Assembly (NCBI RefSeq): GCF_029168335.1
Contig: NZ_JARGYC010000029.1
Span: 1-56,071 of the forward strand
Direction: 5' to 3'
Source of the DNA: Psychromarinibacter sediminicola
Lineage (GTDB): Bacteria > Pseudomonadota > Alphaproteobacteria > Rhodobacterales > Rhodobacteraceae
Length of the DNA: 56,071 bases
Positions 14,339-21,722 of the stretch are shown here, piece by piece. The stretch's first letter is position 1. Every line of letters begins with the position of its first letter. The position numbers and the translations under genes are program-made. The notes beneath the pieces are model-generated. The model had not been told where the DNA came from, did no database searches, and saw only the letters and a list, made by a program, of their open reading frames with translations.

Positions 14339-14377
14339 TTGACAATATATTTGTCATTATGACATCTACATTGTCAT
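14339..14377 (+). promoter_or_regulatory. MarR-type operator: two palindromes over promoter and start codon
   Basis: TGACAA-N5-TTGTCA at 14340-14356 overlaps a perfect -35-like TTGACA (14339-14344). A second, looser palindrome TGACA (14360-14364) with TGTCA (14372-14376) runs into the ATG of the marR gene. This layout fits autorepression by the adjacent regulator. Confidence 0.65.
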
Positions 14378-14819
14378 GAGCAAGGCAAAGCAGCTTCACG
14401 GGTTTCTCTGGCTGACCCGTCCGCTGATGCAGCGGGTGGAGGACATGGTGCGGCGGGGACTGGAGGGGACCGGGCTGACCGTGCGGATGCGCGCGGTGCT
14501 GGAAATCCTCGACGCCCGCGGCGCGCTGTCGGTGCCCGATATCGCGCGGGCGCTGGAAGTGAAGCGGCAATATGTACAGCTCATGGTCAACGACGTGATC
14601 GAGGCGGGGCTGGCCGAGAAACGGGACAATCCCCGGCACCGCGCGTCGCCGCTCATCGCGCTGACGGAGGCGGGGGCGGCGCTGATCTCGGAGGTGCTGG
14701 CGGCCGAGAGGACGCGGGCCGGCGACCTGGCCGACGATTTCACTGAGGAAGAGCTGGAAACCGCGCTGCGGGTGGCCGAGCGGCTGACCGGCGCGCTCTC
14801 GGACGGCGACCGGACCTGA
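14376..14819 (+). CDS. MarR family transcriptional regulator
   Basis: 147 residues with a winged helix-turn-helix core: LTVRMRAVLEILDARGALSVPDIARALEVKRQYVQLMVNDVIEAGLAEK, then the wing RDNPRHRASPLIALTEAG, flanked by dimerisation helices. MarR proteins are dimeric repressors released by small ligands. No Shine-Dalgarno is visible before ATG 14376, so the mRNA may be leaderless, or translation may start at the internal ATG 14427. Operator-like palindromes cover the promoter and start codon. The co-directional alpha/beta hydrolase 37 bp downstream is the likely regulated partner. Confidence 0.9.
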   Translation: MSKAKQLHGFLWLTRPLMQRVEDMVRRGLEGTGLTVRMRAVLEILDARGALSVPDIARALEVKRQYVQLMVNDVIEAGLAEKRDNPRHRASPLIALTEAGAALISEVLAAERTRAGDLADDFTEEELETALRVAERLTGALSDGDRT

Positions 14820-14856
14820 CGCGCCGTTCCTATCCCCTCAAATCGAGCGAGGAACC

Positions 14857-15861
14857 ATGCCCCTGCCCCTGCTGATCGTCGTCATCCTTGTCGCTCTGGC
14901 AACGGCCGGGGTGCTCGTCGTGCTCGGCATGGTCCTGTGGCCGCGGCGGCGCGCAATGGCCGGACAGCGGACCAACGAGATGGCAGGGCAGACAAGCGAG
15001 GCGGCGCGGGCGGCGGACGAGACCGCGAGCTATCGCCGGCGGGATTTCGCGATGTCCGACGGCGGGCGCATCGCGGCGCGGGTCTTCGGCGATGCGGCGG
15101 CCGAAACCGTGATCGTGCTGGTGCACGGGATCGGCGTGGCCGGCGACAGGTGGATCGGCGCCGCCGGGAAGCTGGCCGGTGCAGCAGGCGCGCGCGTGGT
15201 GCTGATCGACCTGCGGGGGCACGGCGAGTCGAGCGGGCGGCGCTATGACCTCGACCGGATCGGGCAGTACGAAGACGACCTCGCGGAGATCGTCGGCGCG
15301 CTGCGGGACGAGCGGCCGGAGGCCCGCATGGTGCTGGCCGGGCATTCCATGGGCGGCGGCATTGCGCTTCGTTTCGCGCTGAAGCGGGACCGGCCGCCTG
15401 TCGACGGCTATCTCCTGTTCGCGCCGGTGTTCGGGCCGGGGCCGACCGCGCCGCCGCGCGACGCGCAGGAGGCCGGCGCGCTTCGGATCGACCGGGCGCG
15501 GATGACCGGGCTGGTGCTCTTGAACATGGCAGGAATCCGCGCGTTCAACCGCCTGCCCGTGGCCTTTCTGGACCTGCCGCCGGACGACCCCGCCTACAGC
15601 TTCACGGCGATGGCTTCCGGGCTGCCGCTGCCGCCGACGACCGCGGTCGACGCGCTGCGCGCGATGGAGGCCCCGCTTCTAGTATTGGTCGGGGCGGAGG
15701 ATACGGCGGTCGTGCCGGGCGGCTATGCCGAGGTGTTGACGGCGGCGGGGACGGGCCAGGTCGAGGTCGTCCCCGCGCTGGGGCACGACTCGCTACTGGA
15801 GAGCGCGGAGGTCCATGCGCGGTCCGCCCGGTGGCTCTCGGCCCTGCCCGTCAGCCCTTGA
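14857..15861 (+). CDS. Membrane-anchored alpha/beta hydrolase
   Basis: 334 residues. Residues 5-28 form one hydrophobic anchor followed by a basic stretch (WPRRR), and a hydrolase domain follows. The nucleophile elbow GHSMGG holds Ser164, the oxyanion-side HGIG is at 90-93, and Asp282 (GAEDTAVV) and His310 (LGHDS) complete a plausible triad. The RGHGESSG segment (120-127) is typical of lysophospholipase/monoglyceride-lipase relatives. The substrate is probably an ester but is not known. It lies in one unit with the marR gene. Its 3' end overlaps the convergent threonine aldolase gene by 11 bp. Confidence 0.9.
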   Translation: MPLPLLIVVILVALATAGVLVVLGMVLWPRRRAMAGQRTNEMAGQTSEAARAADETASYRRRDFAMSDGGRIAARVFGDAAAETVIVLVHGIGVAGDRWIGAAGKLAGAAGARVVLIDLRGHGESSGRRYDLDRIGQYEDDLAEIVGALRDERPEARMVLAGHSMGGGIALRFALKRDRPPVDGYLLFAPVFGPGPTAPPRDAQEAGALRIDRARMTGLVLLNMAGIRAFNRLPVAFLDLPPDDPAYSFTAMASGLPLPPTTAVDALRAMEAPLLVLVGAEDTAVVPGGYAEVLTAAGTGQVEVVPALGHDSLLESAEVHARSARWLSALPVSP

Positions 15862-16903
15862 AGGTGGAGAGGACGGCGTCGACGTCGTCCTCGGTCGTGC
15901 ACCAGGAACAGACGAGGCGGGCGGAGACGGGTTCGTCGTCGGGACCGTCGAGCGACTGGTCGCCGGGCCAGATGTTGTATTGTGCGCCGGCCGCCTTGGC
16001 CTTGCGGTGCAGGGCGCGGGGCAGCGATGGGAACGCCATGTTGGCATCGGCCGGATGCACGAGCGCGGCGCCGTCCAGATACATCAGCTCGTCCGACAGA
16101 AGCTGGCCGGCATGGTTGGCGTCGCGCGCCATCTGCAGCCAGAGGTCGTCTTCGAGATAGGCCAGCATCTGCGCCGACAGGTAGCGATGCTTGGAGAACA
16201 GGTGGCCGCCGCGCTTGCGCCGAAGCTCGAACTCCCACGCCTTGTCCGGGTCGAAGATCACCACCGCCTCGACCCCCATCAGGCCGTTCTTGGTGCCGCC
16301 GAAGGACAGCACGTCGACCCCGGCCCGCCAGGTCATCTCGGCCGGCGTGGCGTTGGTGGCGACGATGGCATTGGCGAAGCGGGCGCCGTCCATGTGGACC
16401 GGCAGGCCGAATTCCCGGGCGGTGCGCGCGATCTCCTCGACCTGGGCGACGGTATAGACCGTGCCGGCCTCGGTCACGTTGGTCAGCGTGACCATGCCGC
16501 GCTGGACGTTGTGGACGCCGCCGCGCCCGGTGAAGCGGATGGCGTGGCGCAGCGCGTCCGGATCCATCCGGCCATGGGCGCCGTCGACCAGGGTCAGCTT
16601 GGCGCCGCCGGTGTAGAATTCGGGCGCGCCGCATTCGTCCTCTTCCACATGCGAGATGCGGTGGCAGAAGATCGCGGTCCACGGATCGGTGAAGGTGGCC
16701 AGCGACAGGGCGTTCGCGGTGGACCCGGTGGCGACGAGGTAGACCGCGGCCTCGGGCGCCTCGAACCGGTCGCGGATGCGGTCGCGCACCTCGTCCATGA
16801 TCGGGTCGGCGCCGTAGGAGGGCATGTAGCCCTCGTTGGCCTTCGCGAGGGCGTCGAGGACCTTGGGGTGCGCGGGCGAGGTGTTGTCGGAGGCGAAGTA
16901 CAT
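15851..16903 (-). CDS. ltaE: Low-specificity L-threonine aldolase
   Basis: This PLP enzyme cleaves L-threonine/allo-threonine to glycine and acetaldehyde. The 350 residues match the family, with Lys205 in FGGTKNG as the Schiff-base lysine, His85 as the ring-stacking His, and HMDGAR (170-175) holding the Asp that contacts the pyridine nitrogen. A C-terminal SWCTTEDDVDAVL segment closes the small domain. The ATG at 16903 is the only reasonable start. It is convergent with the alpha/beta hydrolase (11-bp overlap). A strong hairpin separates it from ycgN upstream. Confidence 0.93.
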   Translation of the reverse strand: MYFASDNTSPAHPKVLDALAKANEGYMPSYGADPIMDEVRDRIRDRFEAPEAAVYLVATGSTANALSLATFTDPWTAIFCHRISHVEEDECGAPEFYTGGAKLTLVDGAHGRMDPDALRHAIRFTGRGGVHNVQRGMVTLTNVTEAGTVYTVAQVEEIARTAREFGLPVHMDGARFANAIVATNATPAEMTWRAGVDVLSFGGTKNGLMGVEAVVIFDPDKAWEFELRRKRGGHLFSKHRYLSAQMLAYLEDDLWLQMARDANHAGQLLSDELMYLDGAALVHPADANMAFPSLPRALHRKAKAAGAQYNIWPGDQSLDGPDDEPVSARLVCSWCTTEDDVDAVLSTFKG

Positions 16904-16962
16904 CGGGCGTCCGTCCTGTTCGTGGCCGTGCCAGCGTCAGAGCATATCGCGCGCGGGATGGC

Positions 16963-17034
16963 AAATGCCGGGCCGCGCCTTTCGGAGAGCGCCCGCCCGC
17001 CCGCCCCGCTCTCCGAAAGGCGCGGGGGGCATTT
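16963..17034. terminator. Long perfect-stem hairpin between ycgN and ltaE
   Basis: An inner 19-bp perfect inverted repeat (16973-16991 with 17007-17025) with a C-rich 15-nt loop is extended, after a small internal bulge, by 7 more pairs (16963-16969 with 17028-17034). It lies just after the ycgN stop and may end the ribF-ycgN transcript; no T-tract follows. The unusual stem length could also reflect a mobile palindromic repeat. Confidence 0.65.
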
Positions 17035-17066
17035 CCGGCGCGCCGGCGCGGATCGGTCGGTGGGGG

Positions 17067-17552
17067 TCAGACGGGTTCGTCGACGATGTGGTCTTCCCAC
17101 TCTTCCTCGGGCACCTCGAATTCCGGCACGGTCCAGCCGCGCACCGAGACGCCGGCGGCGTGGACCGTCTCGGGCGTGCCGGAGATCAGCGGGTGCCAGT
17201 CGTAAAGCGCCTTGCCCTCGTAGAGCAGGCGGTAGGCGCAGGTCGCCGGCATCCAGTAGGCGTGCTCGGCGATGTTCTTCGGCGTCAGCACCACGCAGTC
17301 GGGGACGAAATGCTTGCGAATCTCGTATTGCGCGCAGCGGCAGGTCGAGTCGTCCAGCAGCCGGCAGGCGACGCGGGTGAGGGCGACCTCGTTGGTGTCG
17401 GGGTCTTCCAGCTTGTTCAGGCAGCACTTGCCGCAGCCGTCGCAGAGCGCCTCCCATTCGCGGGCGGTCATGTTCTTCAACGGCACGCGCTCCCAGTAGC
17501 GGTCGCGCAGGCCCGCGCGGTCGATCGGGTCGCGGTCGGACGAGTCGGTCAT
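17067..17552 (-). CDS. YcgN family cysteine-cluster protein
   Basis: 161 residues of the YcgN/UPF0260 family. Cysteine clusters CDGCGKCC near residues 37-44, CRLL..STCRC near 63-72, then DCVVLT and TCAYR are all kept, consistent with zinc or iron-sulfur binding; function is unproven in any organism I know. Its ATG overlaps the ribF stop (ATGA, 17549-17552), so translation is coupled. The long hairpin follows its stop. Confidence 0.9.
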   Translation of the reverse strand: MTDSSDRDPIDRAGLRDRYWERVPLKNMTAREWEALCDGCGKCCLNKLEDPDTNEVALTRVACRLLDDSTCRCAQYEIRKHFVPDCVVLTPKNIAEHAYWMPATCAYRLLYEGKALYDWHPLISGTPETVHAAGVSVRGWTVPEFEVPEEEWEDHIVDEPV

Positions 17553-18490
17553 GGGATGTCAGCTAGGATCGCGCGGGCCTCCCGGCAATCCCGGGCCATC
17601 TGCTCGGTGAGCGCGTCGAGGCCGTCGAACCTGACCTCGGGGCGCAGGAAGTCGACGAGCGCGATGGACAGGTGTTCGCCGTAGAGATCGCCGTCGAAAT
17701 CGAACAGGAAGGTTTCGAGGTTGGGCACGTTCGTTCCGAACATCGGCCGGACGCCGATGCTGGCGGCGCCGTCATGCGTGCCCTGATGCGGCCCCGTGAG
17801 GATATCGGCCTTGACGGCGTAGACCCCGAATTTCGGCGGGTGCAGGCCGGCGATGGACATGTTGGCGGTGGGATAGCCCAGCTCCTTTCCGCGCTTGTCG
17901 CCGTGGATCACCTCGCCGTCGACGCGGTGCCAGTGGCCCAGCATGGCGGCGGCGTCGCGGGGGCGGCCCTCGGCCAGCGCGGTGCGGATGTTGGTCGAGG
18001 AGACCTCCTTGCCGTCGGTGGCCACGATGTCGGCGACGGTGACGTCGAAGCCGTGCGCGGCGCCGCAGCGTTGCAGGTCCTGCACGGTGCCCTTGCGGCC
18101 CTTGCCGAAGCAGAAGTCCCGGCCGACGACGACATGGGACAAGCCGAGCCCGCCGGCGATCACGTCGCGGGCGAAGGCCTCCGGCGTCAGGCCGGCGAGC
18201 GTGGCGTCGAAGGGCAGCTGGTAGAGATGGTCGATGCCGAGCTTCTCCAACCGGTGGGACTTGGTCTCGGCGCTCATCAGGCGGAAGGGCGGGGCCGTGG
18301 GGGCGAAGTATTCGCGCGGGTGCGGCTCGAAGGTGACGATGCCGAGGGGGGCGTCCGTGCGGACGGCCGCGGCGCGGGCGATGTCGATGACGGCCTGGTG
18401 GCCCAGATGGACGCCGTCGAAATTGCCGATGGCGGCGGCGGCGCCCTTGTCGGCGGCGCCCGGCACTGTCCAGTGGGTGAAGGTCTTCAT
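17549..18490 (-). CDS. ribF: Bifunctional riboflavin kinase / FAD synthetase
   Basis: It converts riboflavin to FMN and FMN to FAD in the cytosol. In its 313 residues, the N-terminal FMN adenylyltransferase domain carries GNFDGVHLGHQ (about 22-32) and the VGRDFCFGKGRKG signature. The C-terminal flavokinase domain carries GDKRGKELGYPTANM and LETFLFDFDGDLYGEHL. The ATG at 18490 (MKTFTHW) is preferred over an upstream in-frame ATG because it gives the typical N-terminus. It forms a coupled pair with ycgN. A toxin-antitoxin pair lies 100 bp upstream. Confidence 0.95.
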   Translation of the reverse strand: MKTFTHWTVPGAADKGAAAAIGNFDGVHLGHQAVIDIARAAAVRTDAPLGIVTFEPHPREYFAPTAPPFRLMSAETKSHRLEKLGIDHLYQLPFDATLAGLTPEAFARDVIAGGLGLSHVVVGRDFCFGKGRKGTVQDLQRCGAAHGFDVTVADIVATDGKEVSSTNIRTALAEGRPRDAAAMLGHWHRVDGEVIHGDKRGKELGYPTANMSIAGLHPPKFGVYAVKADILTGPHQGTHDGAASIGVRPMFGTNVPNLETFLFDFDGDLYGEHLSIALVDFLRPEVRFDGLDALTEQMARDCREARAILADIP

Positions 18491-18592
18491 GGTCCCCCGA
18501 AGGCGGGCGCGGCCCGGTCGCACTGATCGCAGCGGCCGCCGCCCGTCGTTCGGCCGCCGCGACGCGAGCTATCGCCCAGTGTGGCCGGACAA

Positions 18593-18877
18593 TCAAGCGG
18601 GTGGGCGGCTTCGGCGCGGGTGGAGGATGTATAACACGTCGATGACGGCGCCGTCGGTTCGGTAGTAGATAAGGTATTGGTATCTGGGTTCGAGGCAGTA
18701 GCGCAGGTTGCCATGGCGGCTTTTCGGTCCGAGATGAGGAAAATCCGACAGCAGATCGAGCGTGTGACGGATCGACCCGATCACACGTCGCGCCGCTTCC
18801 GGATTTCGTTCCGCCAGGTAGGCGTCGATGCTGCGGAGGTCGTCCAGCGCACGGACGGACAGGCGGAGGTCAGCCAA
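18593..18877 (-). CDS. RelE/ParE-type toxin
   Basis: 94 residues in the ParE/RelE fold: ADLRLSVRALDDLRSIDAYLAERNPEAA opens with the two helices, and the C-terminal strands carry LRYCLEPRYQYLIYYR and VIDVLYILHPRR, the conserved ILHxRR-type end. ParE toxins poison gyrase and RelE toxins cleave mRNA on the ribosome; the sequence does not settle which. No ATG fits. TTG 18877 overlaps the antitoxin stop by 8 bp, as expected for a coupled toxin gene made at lower level. Confidence 0.85.
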   Translation of the reverse strand: MADLRLSVRALDDLRSIDAYLAERNPEAARRVIGSIRHTLDLLSDFPHLGPKSRHGNLRYCLEPRYQYLIYYRTDGAVIDVLYILHPRRSRPPA

Positions 18878-19094
18878 GAACCCTCTTGAAGAAGGCGTCG
18901 ACCTCGGCCTGCGGCGCGGCTGCGAAGGAGTCCTGCATCCGGCGGCGCAGTTCCGTCGCCTGCTCGACAGACAGGTCCGGCTCGGCGCTGTGCCGGGCCG
19001 TGAAGGCCTCGACCAGATCGGCCAGTTCGTCCTGGGCACGGGGCGGCAGGACGGACTGCGCTTCATCGATCAGGATGGAAAGGCGCGTGCGCAT
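18870..19094 (-). CDS. Antitoxin of a ParE-type module
   Basis: 74 residues, directly upstream of and overlapping the toxin gene, which is the main evidence for its role. The sequence is helical and acidic (LPPRAQDELADLVEAF, LSVEQATELRRRM, PQAEVDAFFKRVLG). This resembles short antitoxins found with ParE toxins in alphaproteobacteria. No classic ribbon-helix-helix or HTH is obvious, so autoregulation is uncertain. The maoC gene ends 37 bp upstream on the same strand, so the pair may be read from the maoC promoter. Confidence 0.8.
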   Translation of the reverse strand: MRTRLSILIDEAQSVLPPRAQDELADLVEAFTARHSAEPDLSVEQATELRRRMQDSFAAAPQAEVDAFFKRVLG

Positions 19095-19131
19095 AGCGTG
19101 AAGATAGGCGGCGGCGCGAATGCAGGCAAGG

Positions 19132-19575
19132 TCAGTCGAACTTGCGGCTGGGCGCCAGGACCAGCGCTTCGCCTTTCAGGACGACCGTATCGCCCACGGC
19201 GCAGTGACAATCAAGCGTGACACGGCGGCGGGAATGGTCGATCTCGCGCACCTGGACCTCGGCATAGACCATGTCGCCGGGGCGCACCGGCGACATGAAC
19301 TTCAGCGTCTGGCCGAGATAGACGGTGCCGTGACCCGGGAGCTGTTCGCCGATCACCGCCGAGATCAGGGCGGCGGTCAGCATGCCGTGGGCGATGCGGC
19401 CCTCGAAGATGGTGTCCCGGGCGTAGGCATCGTCCAGATGGACCGGGTTGCGGTCGGTCGAGACCTCGGCGAACAGCGCGATGTCGTGGTCGGTGACCTC
19501 TTTGCGCAGGTAGCGGCGCATGCCGATCTCGATATCCTCGATGCAGATCGTGCCGCGTTCCATGTTGTCCAGCAT
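19132..19575 (-). CDS. MaoC family dehydratase
   Basis: 147-residue single hot-dog fold with the R-specific enoyl-CoA hydratase signature: FAEVSTDRNPVHLDDAY places the catalytic Asp41 and His46, followed by RIAHGMLTAALIS. It hydrates or dehydrates acyl-CoA thioesters; the exact chain substrate is unknown. ATG 19575 has GGAGA 8 nt upstream; ATG 19563 is an alternative. A good sigma-70-type promoter lies 33-60 bp upstream. Confidence 0.9.
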   Translation of the reverse strand: MLDNMERGTICIEDIEIGMRRYLRKEVTDHDIALFAEVSTDRNPVHLDDAYARDTIFEGRIAHGMLTAALISAVIGEQLPGHGTVYLGQTLKFMSPVRPGDMVYAEVQVREIDHSRRRVTLDCHCAVGDTVVLKGEALVLAPSRKFD

Positions 19576-19607
19576 GTCCGGTCTCCGCGCTTTCGTTGCA
19601 GTGCAGC

Positions 19608-19635
19608 ATATAGCGCCGAAGCGGACCGATCTCAA
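19608..19635 (-). promoter_or_regulatory. Sigma-70-type promoter of maoC
   Basis: Read on the minus strand: TTGAGA (19630-19635), 16-bp spacer, CTATAT (19608-19613). The start codon is 32 bp downstream of the -10 box. Confidence 0.5.
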
Positions 19636-19698
19636 TCGGAAAAGTAATTTATGTCACGGAGGGTCGCGGAAATTGTAATTTTGTTGCTGCGCCGGTTT

Positions 19699-20571
19699 TC
19701 AGCGCAGGTAGCCGATGCTGTAGGTCGGCGTGAGATTTTCCTTGTCCAGGTAGGCGCTTAGACGGTCGGGATGCGGGTGCTCGCCGTGCAGGGTCTCTTC
19801 CGCGGCGAGGCCGCCGGCGACGAACAGGACATCGAGGTTCTCGCCCAGGGCGCCGGCCACGTCGGTGTGAATGCCGTCGCCGATGCAGAGGATGCGGGAG
19901 TCGGGGACGGCGGCGCCGAGATGGGCGAGTCGCTGGCGGGCGAGGTCGTAGATCGGCGGGTGCGGCTTGCCGAAATAGAGGCTCTCGCCGCCCATCTCGG
20001 TGTAGAGCTGCGCCAGCGCGCCGGCGCACCATTGCCGTTTCGTGCCGACATCCACGATCACGTCGGGGTTCAGGCAGAGAAGCTTCATCCCCCGGTCGCG
20101 GGCGAAGGCGAAATCGTCGCGGTAGACGGACGGATCGGCATAGGGGTCTTCTGGACCGGCGCAGACGATGCCCTGGGCCTGTCGCAGCGGCACGCGCTGC
20201 ACGTCGACCGGGTTCTCGACGATGTGGATCGGCTCGAACACGCTCAGGTCGGATTCGTAGCCGATGAAATGCACCTTCTCGCCCACGGCGCCTTGGAACA
20301 GGGCGGCGCGGCCGGCGTCGCCCGAGGTGGCGATCACGTCCCAGCAGTCGCGCGGGGTGCCGATGCGGTCGAGCTGTTTCGCCACCTCGGCGCGGGCGCG
20401 GGGCGCGTTGGTGACGAGCACCACCCGGCCGCCGGCCTCGCGGAAGGCGCGCAGCCCGGCGACGGCCTCGGGGAACGGTTCGCGGCCGTTGTGCAGACAG
20501 CCCCAGACGTCGCAGAAGACGGCGTCGTAGGACCGGGAGATCTCGGAGAGCGCGTGGATGATGCGGGTCAT
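19699..20571 (-). CDS. HAD superfamily hydrolase, TIGR01459 type
   Basis: 290 residues of the HAD subfamily IIA (NagD-like). Motif I is FCDVWGCLHNG, with nucleophile Asp21 and Trp in place of the second Asp, a known trait of this subfamily. Motif II is LVTNAPR (Thr54), motif III YFGKPHPPIYD, and motif IV CIGDGIHTDVAGA. A C2-type cap lies between motifs II and III. It probably dephosphorylates a small metabolite; the substrate is unknown. It stands upstream of maoC on the same strand with 123 bp between, including the maoC promoter. Confidence 0.9.
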   Translation of the reverse strand: MTRIIHALSEISRSYDAVFCDVWGCLHNGREPFPEAVAGLRAFREAGGRVVLVTNAPRARAEVAKQLDRIGTPRDCWDVIATSGDAGRAALFQGAVGEKVHFIGYESDLSVFEPIHIVENPVDVQRVPLRQAQGIVCAGPEDPYADPSVYRDDFAFARDRGMKLLCLNPDVIVDVGTKRQWCAGALAQLYTEMGGESLYFGKPHPPIYDLARQRLAHLGAAVPDSRILCIGDGIHTDVAGALGENLDVLFVAGGLAAEETLHGEHPHPDRLSAYLDKENLTPTYSIGYLR

Positions 20572-20649
20572 TGGGGCCCCTGTCGCGACTGGTCGGCCCC
20601 GCCTATCGCACGAAGCCGCGCGGGCGGAAAGACCGGGCGGCGGCGCGGA

Positions 20650-21333
20650 TCAGGAGACGTAGCCGACGCCTTCGCTCTCGCGCCAGAGGGCGCGCAGCGC
20701 GTCGCCCTGGCCGGCGAAGCGGTCCTCCAGCGGCTTGCAGGCCCAGATGCGGTCGGTCCGGAAATGGCGGAAGCCCGAGCGCAGCTCGCACCAGGCGGCG
20801 ACCATGACGCATTCGATGTGATAGACGAGCGCGACCGGCCGGATGATTCGGCAGGTCTCGACGCCGTCGCCGTCGCGGTAGAGGATCGACAGCTTGCGCT
20901 CCTCGCGCACGGCCTGGCGGAAGACGGTGAGTTCGGTGCAGCCGTTGGCCGGGTCGTCGGGCGGCACGCCCCAGGGCGCGACCTGCAGCCACTCGGCCGG
21001 GGCGTTCAGCGCGGCGACCTTGTCGCAGACCCGCCGCGCGGCGCGCTGCAGCCCTGTATCGCCCGAGCGCGCCAGCATCGACAGGCCGACGCGCAGCGCC
21101 TCCAGTTCCTCGGCGTCGAAGTTCAGCGGCGGCAGGTCGTAGCCGCGCCGCATCACATAGCCGATCCCGGCCTCGCCCTCGATCGGGGTGCCCATCGCCT
21201 GCAGCGCGGCGATGTCGCGGTAGATCGTGCGGGGTGAGACCTCCAATTGGTCCGACAGATCCTCGGCGCGCAGCGGGCGGGGGCTGGCGCGCAGGATCTG
21301 GATCACTTCGAACAGGCGGTTGAGGCGTTGCAT
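20650..21333 (-). CDS. YafY family HTH/WYL-domain transcriptional regulator
   Basis: 227 residues. The N-terminal DeoR-like helix-turn-helix (MQRLNRLFEVIQILR, LSDQLEVSPRTIYRDIAALQAMGTPIEG) is followed by a WYL sensor domain (ILYRDGDGVE, RPVALVYHIECVMVAAWCELR, FRTDRI) in which the eponymous W-Y-L is YHI. WYL domains bind ligands or nucleic acids to modulate the regulator. Start ATG 21333 is chosen over longer frames because the HTH begins immediately. It is divergent from a 40-residue gene, with three CTGACAG-type half-sites between. Confidence 0.9.
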   Translation of the reverse strand: MQRLNRLFEVIQILRASPRPLRAEDLSDQLEVSPRTIYRDIAALQAMGTPIEGEAGIGYVMRRGYDLPPLNFDAEELEALRVGLSMLARSGDTGLQRAARRVCDKVAALNAPAEWLQVAPWGVPPDDPANGCTELTVFRQAVREERKLSILYRDGDGVETCRIIRPVALVYHIECVMVAAWCELRSGFRHFRTDRIWACKPLEDRFAGQGDALRALWRESEGVGYVS

Positions 21334-21380
21334 GGGGTGAGGGGCATGGACGGCTTTGCATGGACGGGGGGTCCGGTCTG

Positions 21381-21419
21381 CTGACAGCATAGCGGACCCT
21401 GCTGACAGCTGTCTGTCAG
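21381..21419. promoter_or_regulatory. Putative WYL-regulator operator
   Basis: A palindrome CTGACAG-CTGT-CTGTCAG (21402-21419) and a further direct half-site CTGACAG (21381-21387) lie in the divergent region between the WYL regulator and the small plus-strand gene. The last half-site is about 30 bp before the Shine-Dalgarno of that gene. Confidence 0.6.
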
Positions 21420-21463
21420 GAGGCATGCGGTCTTCTTCGGCGAAACGCAAGGAGGGCGCGGCC

Positions 21464-21586
21464 ATGGCCTATTACGATCACGCGACGATGATGGCGTTCC
21501 GGCTGGGACGCTGGGACGACCGGGCGACGGGGCCGCGGCAGGTCCGGCGGGTGTGGTGGCCGTCCTGGGCCTGGCCGCTGTTCTGA
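21464..21586 (+). CDS. Small 40-residue protein of unknown function
   Basis: ATG 21464 follows a full AAGGAGG (21449-21455) with 8-nt spacing, the best ribosome binding site in this part of the window. The product starts MAYYDHATMMAFRLGRWDD and ends in a Trp-rich tail (VWWPSWAWPLF), which could bind membrane or a partner. I do not know its function, but similar short MAYYDHA-type proteins seem to occur in this bacterial family. It is divergent from the WYL regulator and probably controlled by the palindrome between them. A composite repeat begins 20 bp after its stop. Confidence 0.65.
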   Translation: MAYYDHATMMAFRLGRWDDRATGPRQVRRVWWPSWAWPLF

Positions 21587-21606
21587 GCGGGGCGCATCCG
21601 AACGGA

Positions 21607-21719
21607 GCGCTTCCGCGCGAGTCGTTTCGCGATATCGGCGCCGCGACGCGCCGCTCCGGCGTGGGCGCGGGTTGCGGGGTCCGGTCGCCTCCGGCGGGAG
21701 TATTTTCGGCCAGAAGAAG
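21607..21719 (+). repeat. Composite dispersed repeat, copy 1
   Basis: It begins with GCGCTTCCGCGCGA and, exactly 80 nt further on, has a 33-nt core starting GCCTCCGGCGGG and ending CAGAAGAAG (21687-21719). The same spacing is found at 34067 and 51310. It lies between the 40-residue gene and the 3' end of chaC. Confidence 0.75.
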
Positions 21720-21722
21720 GGG

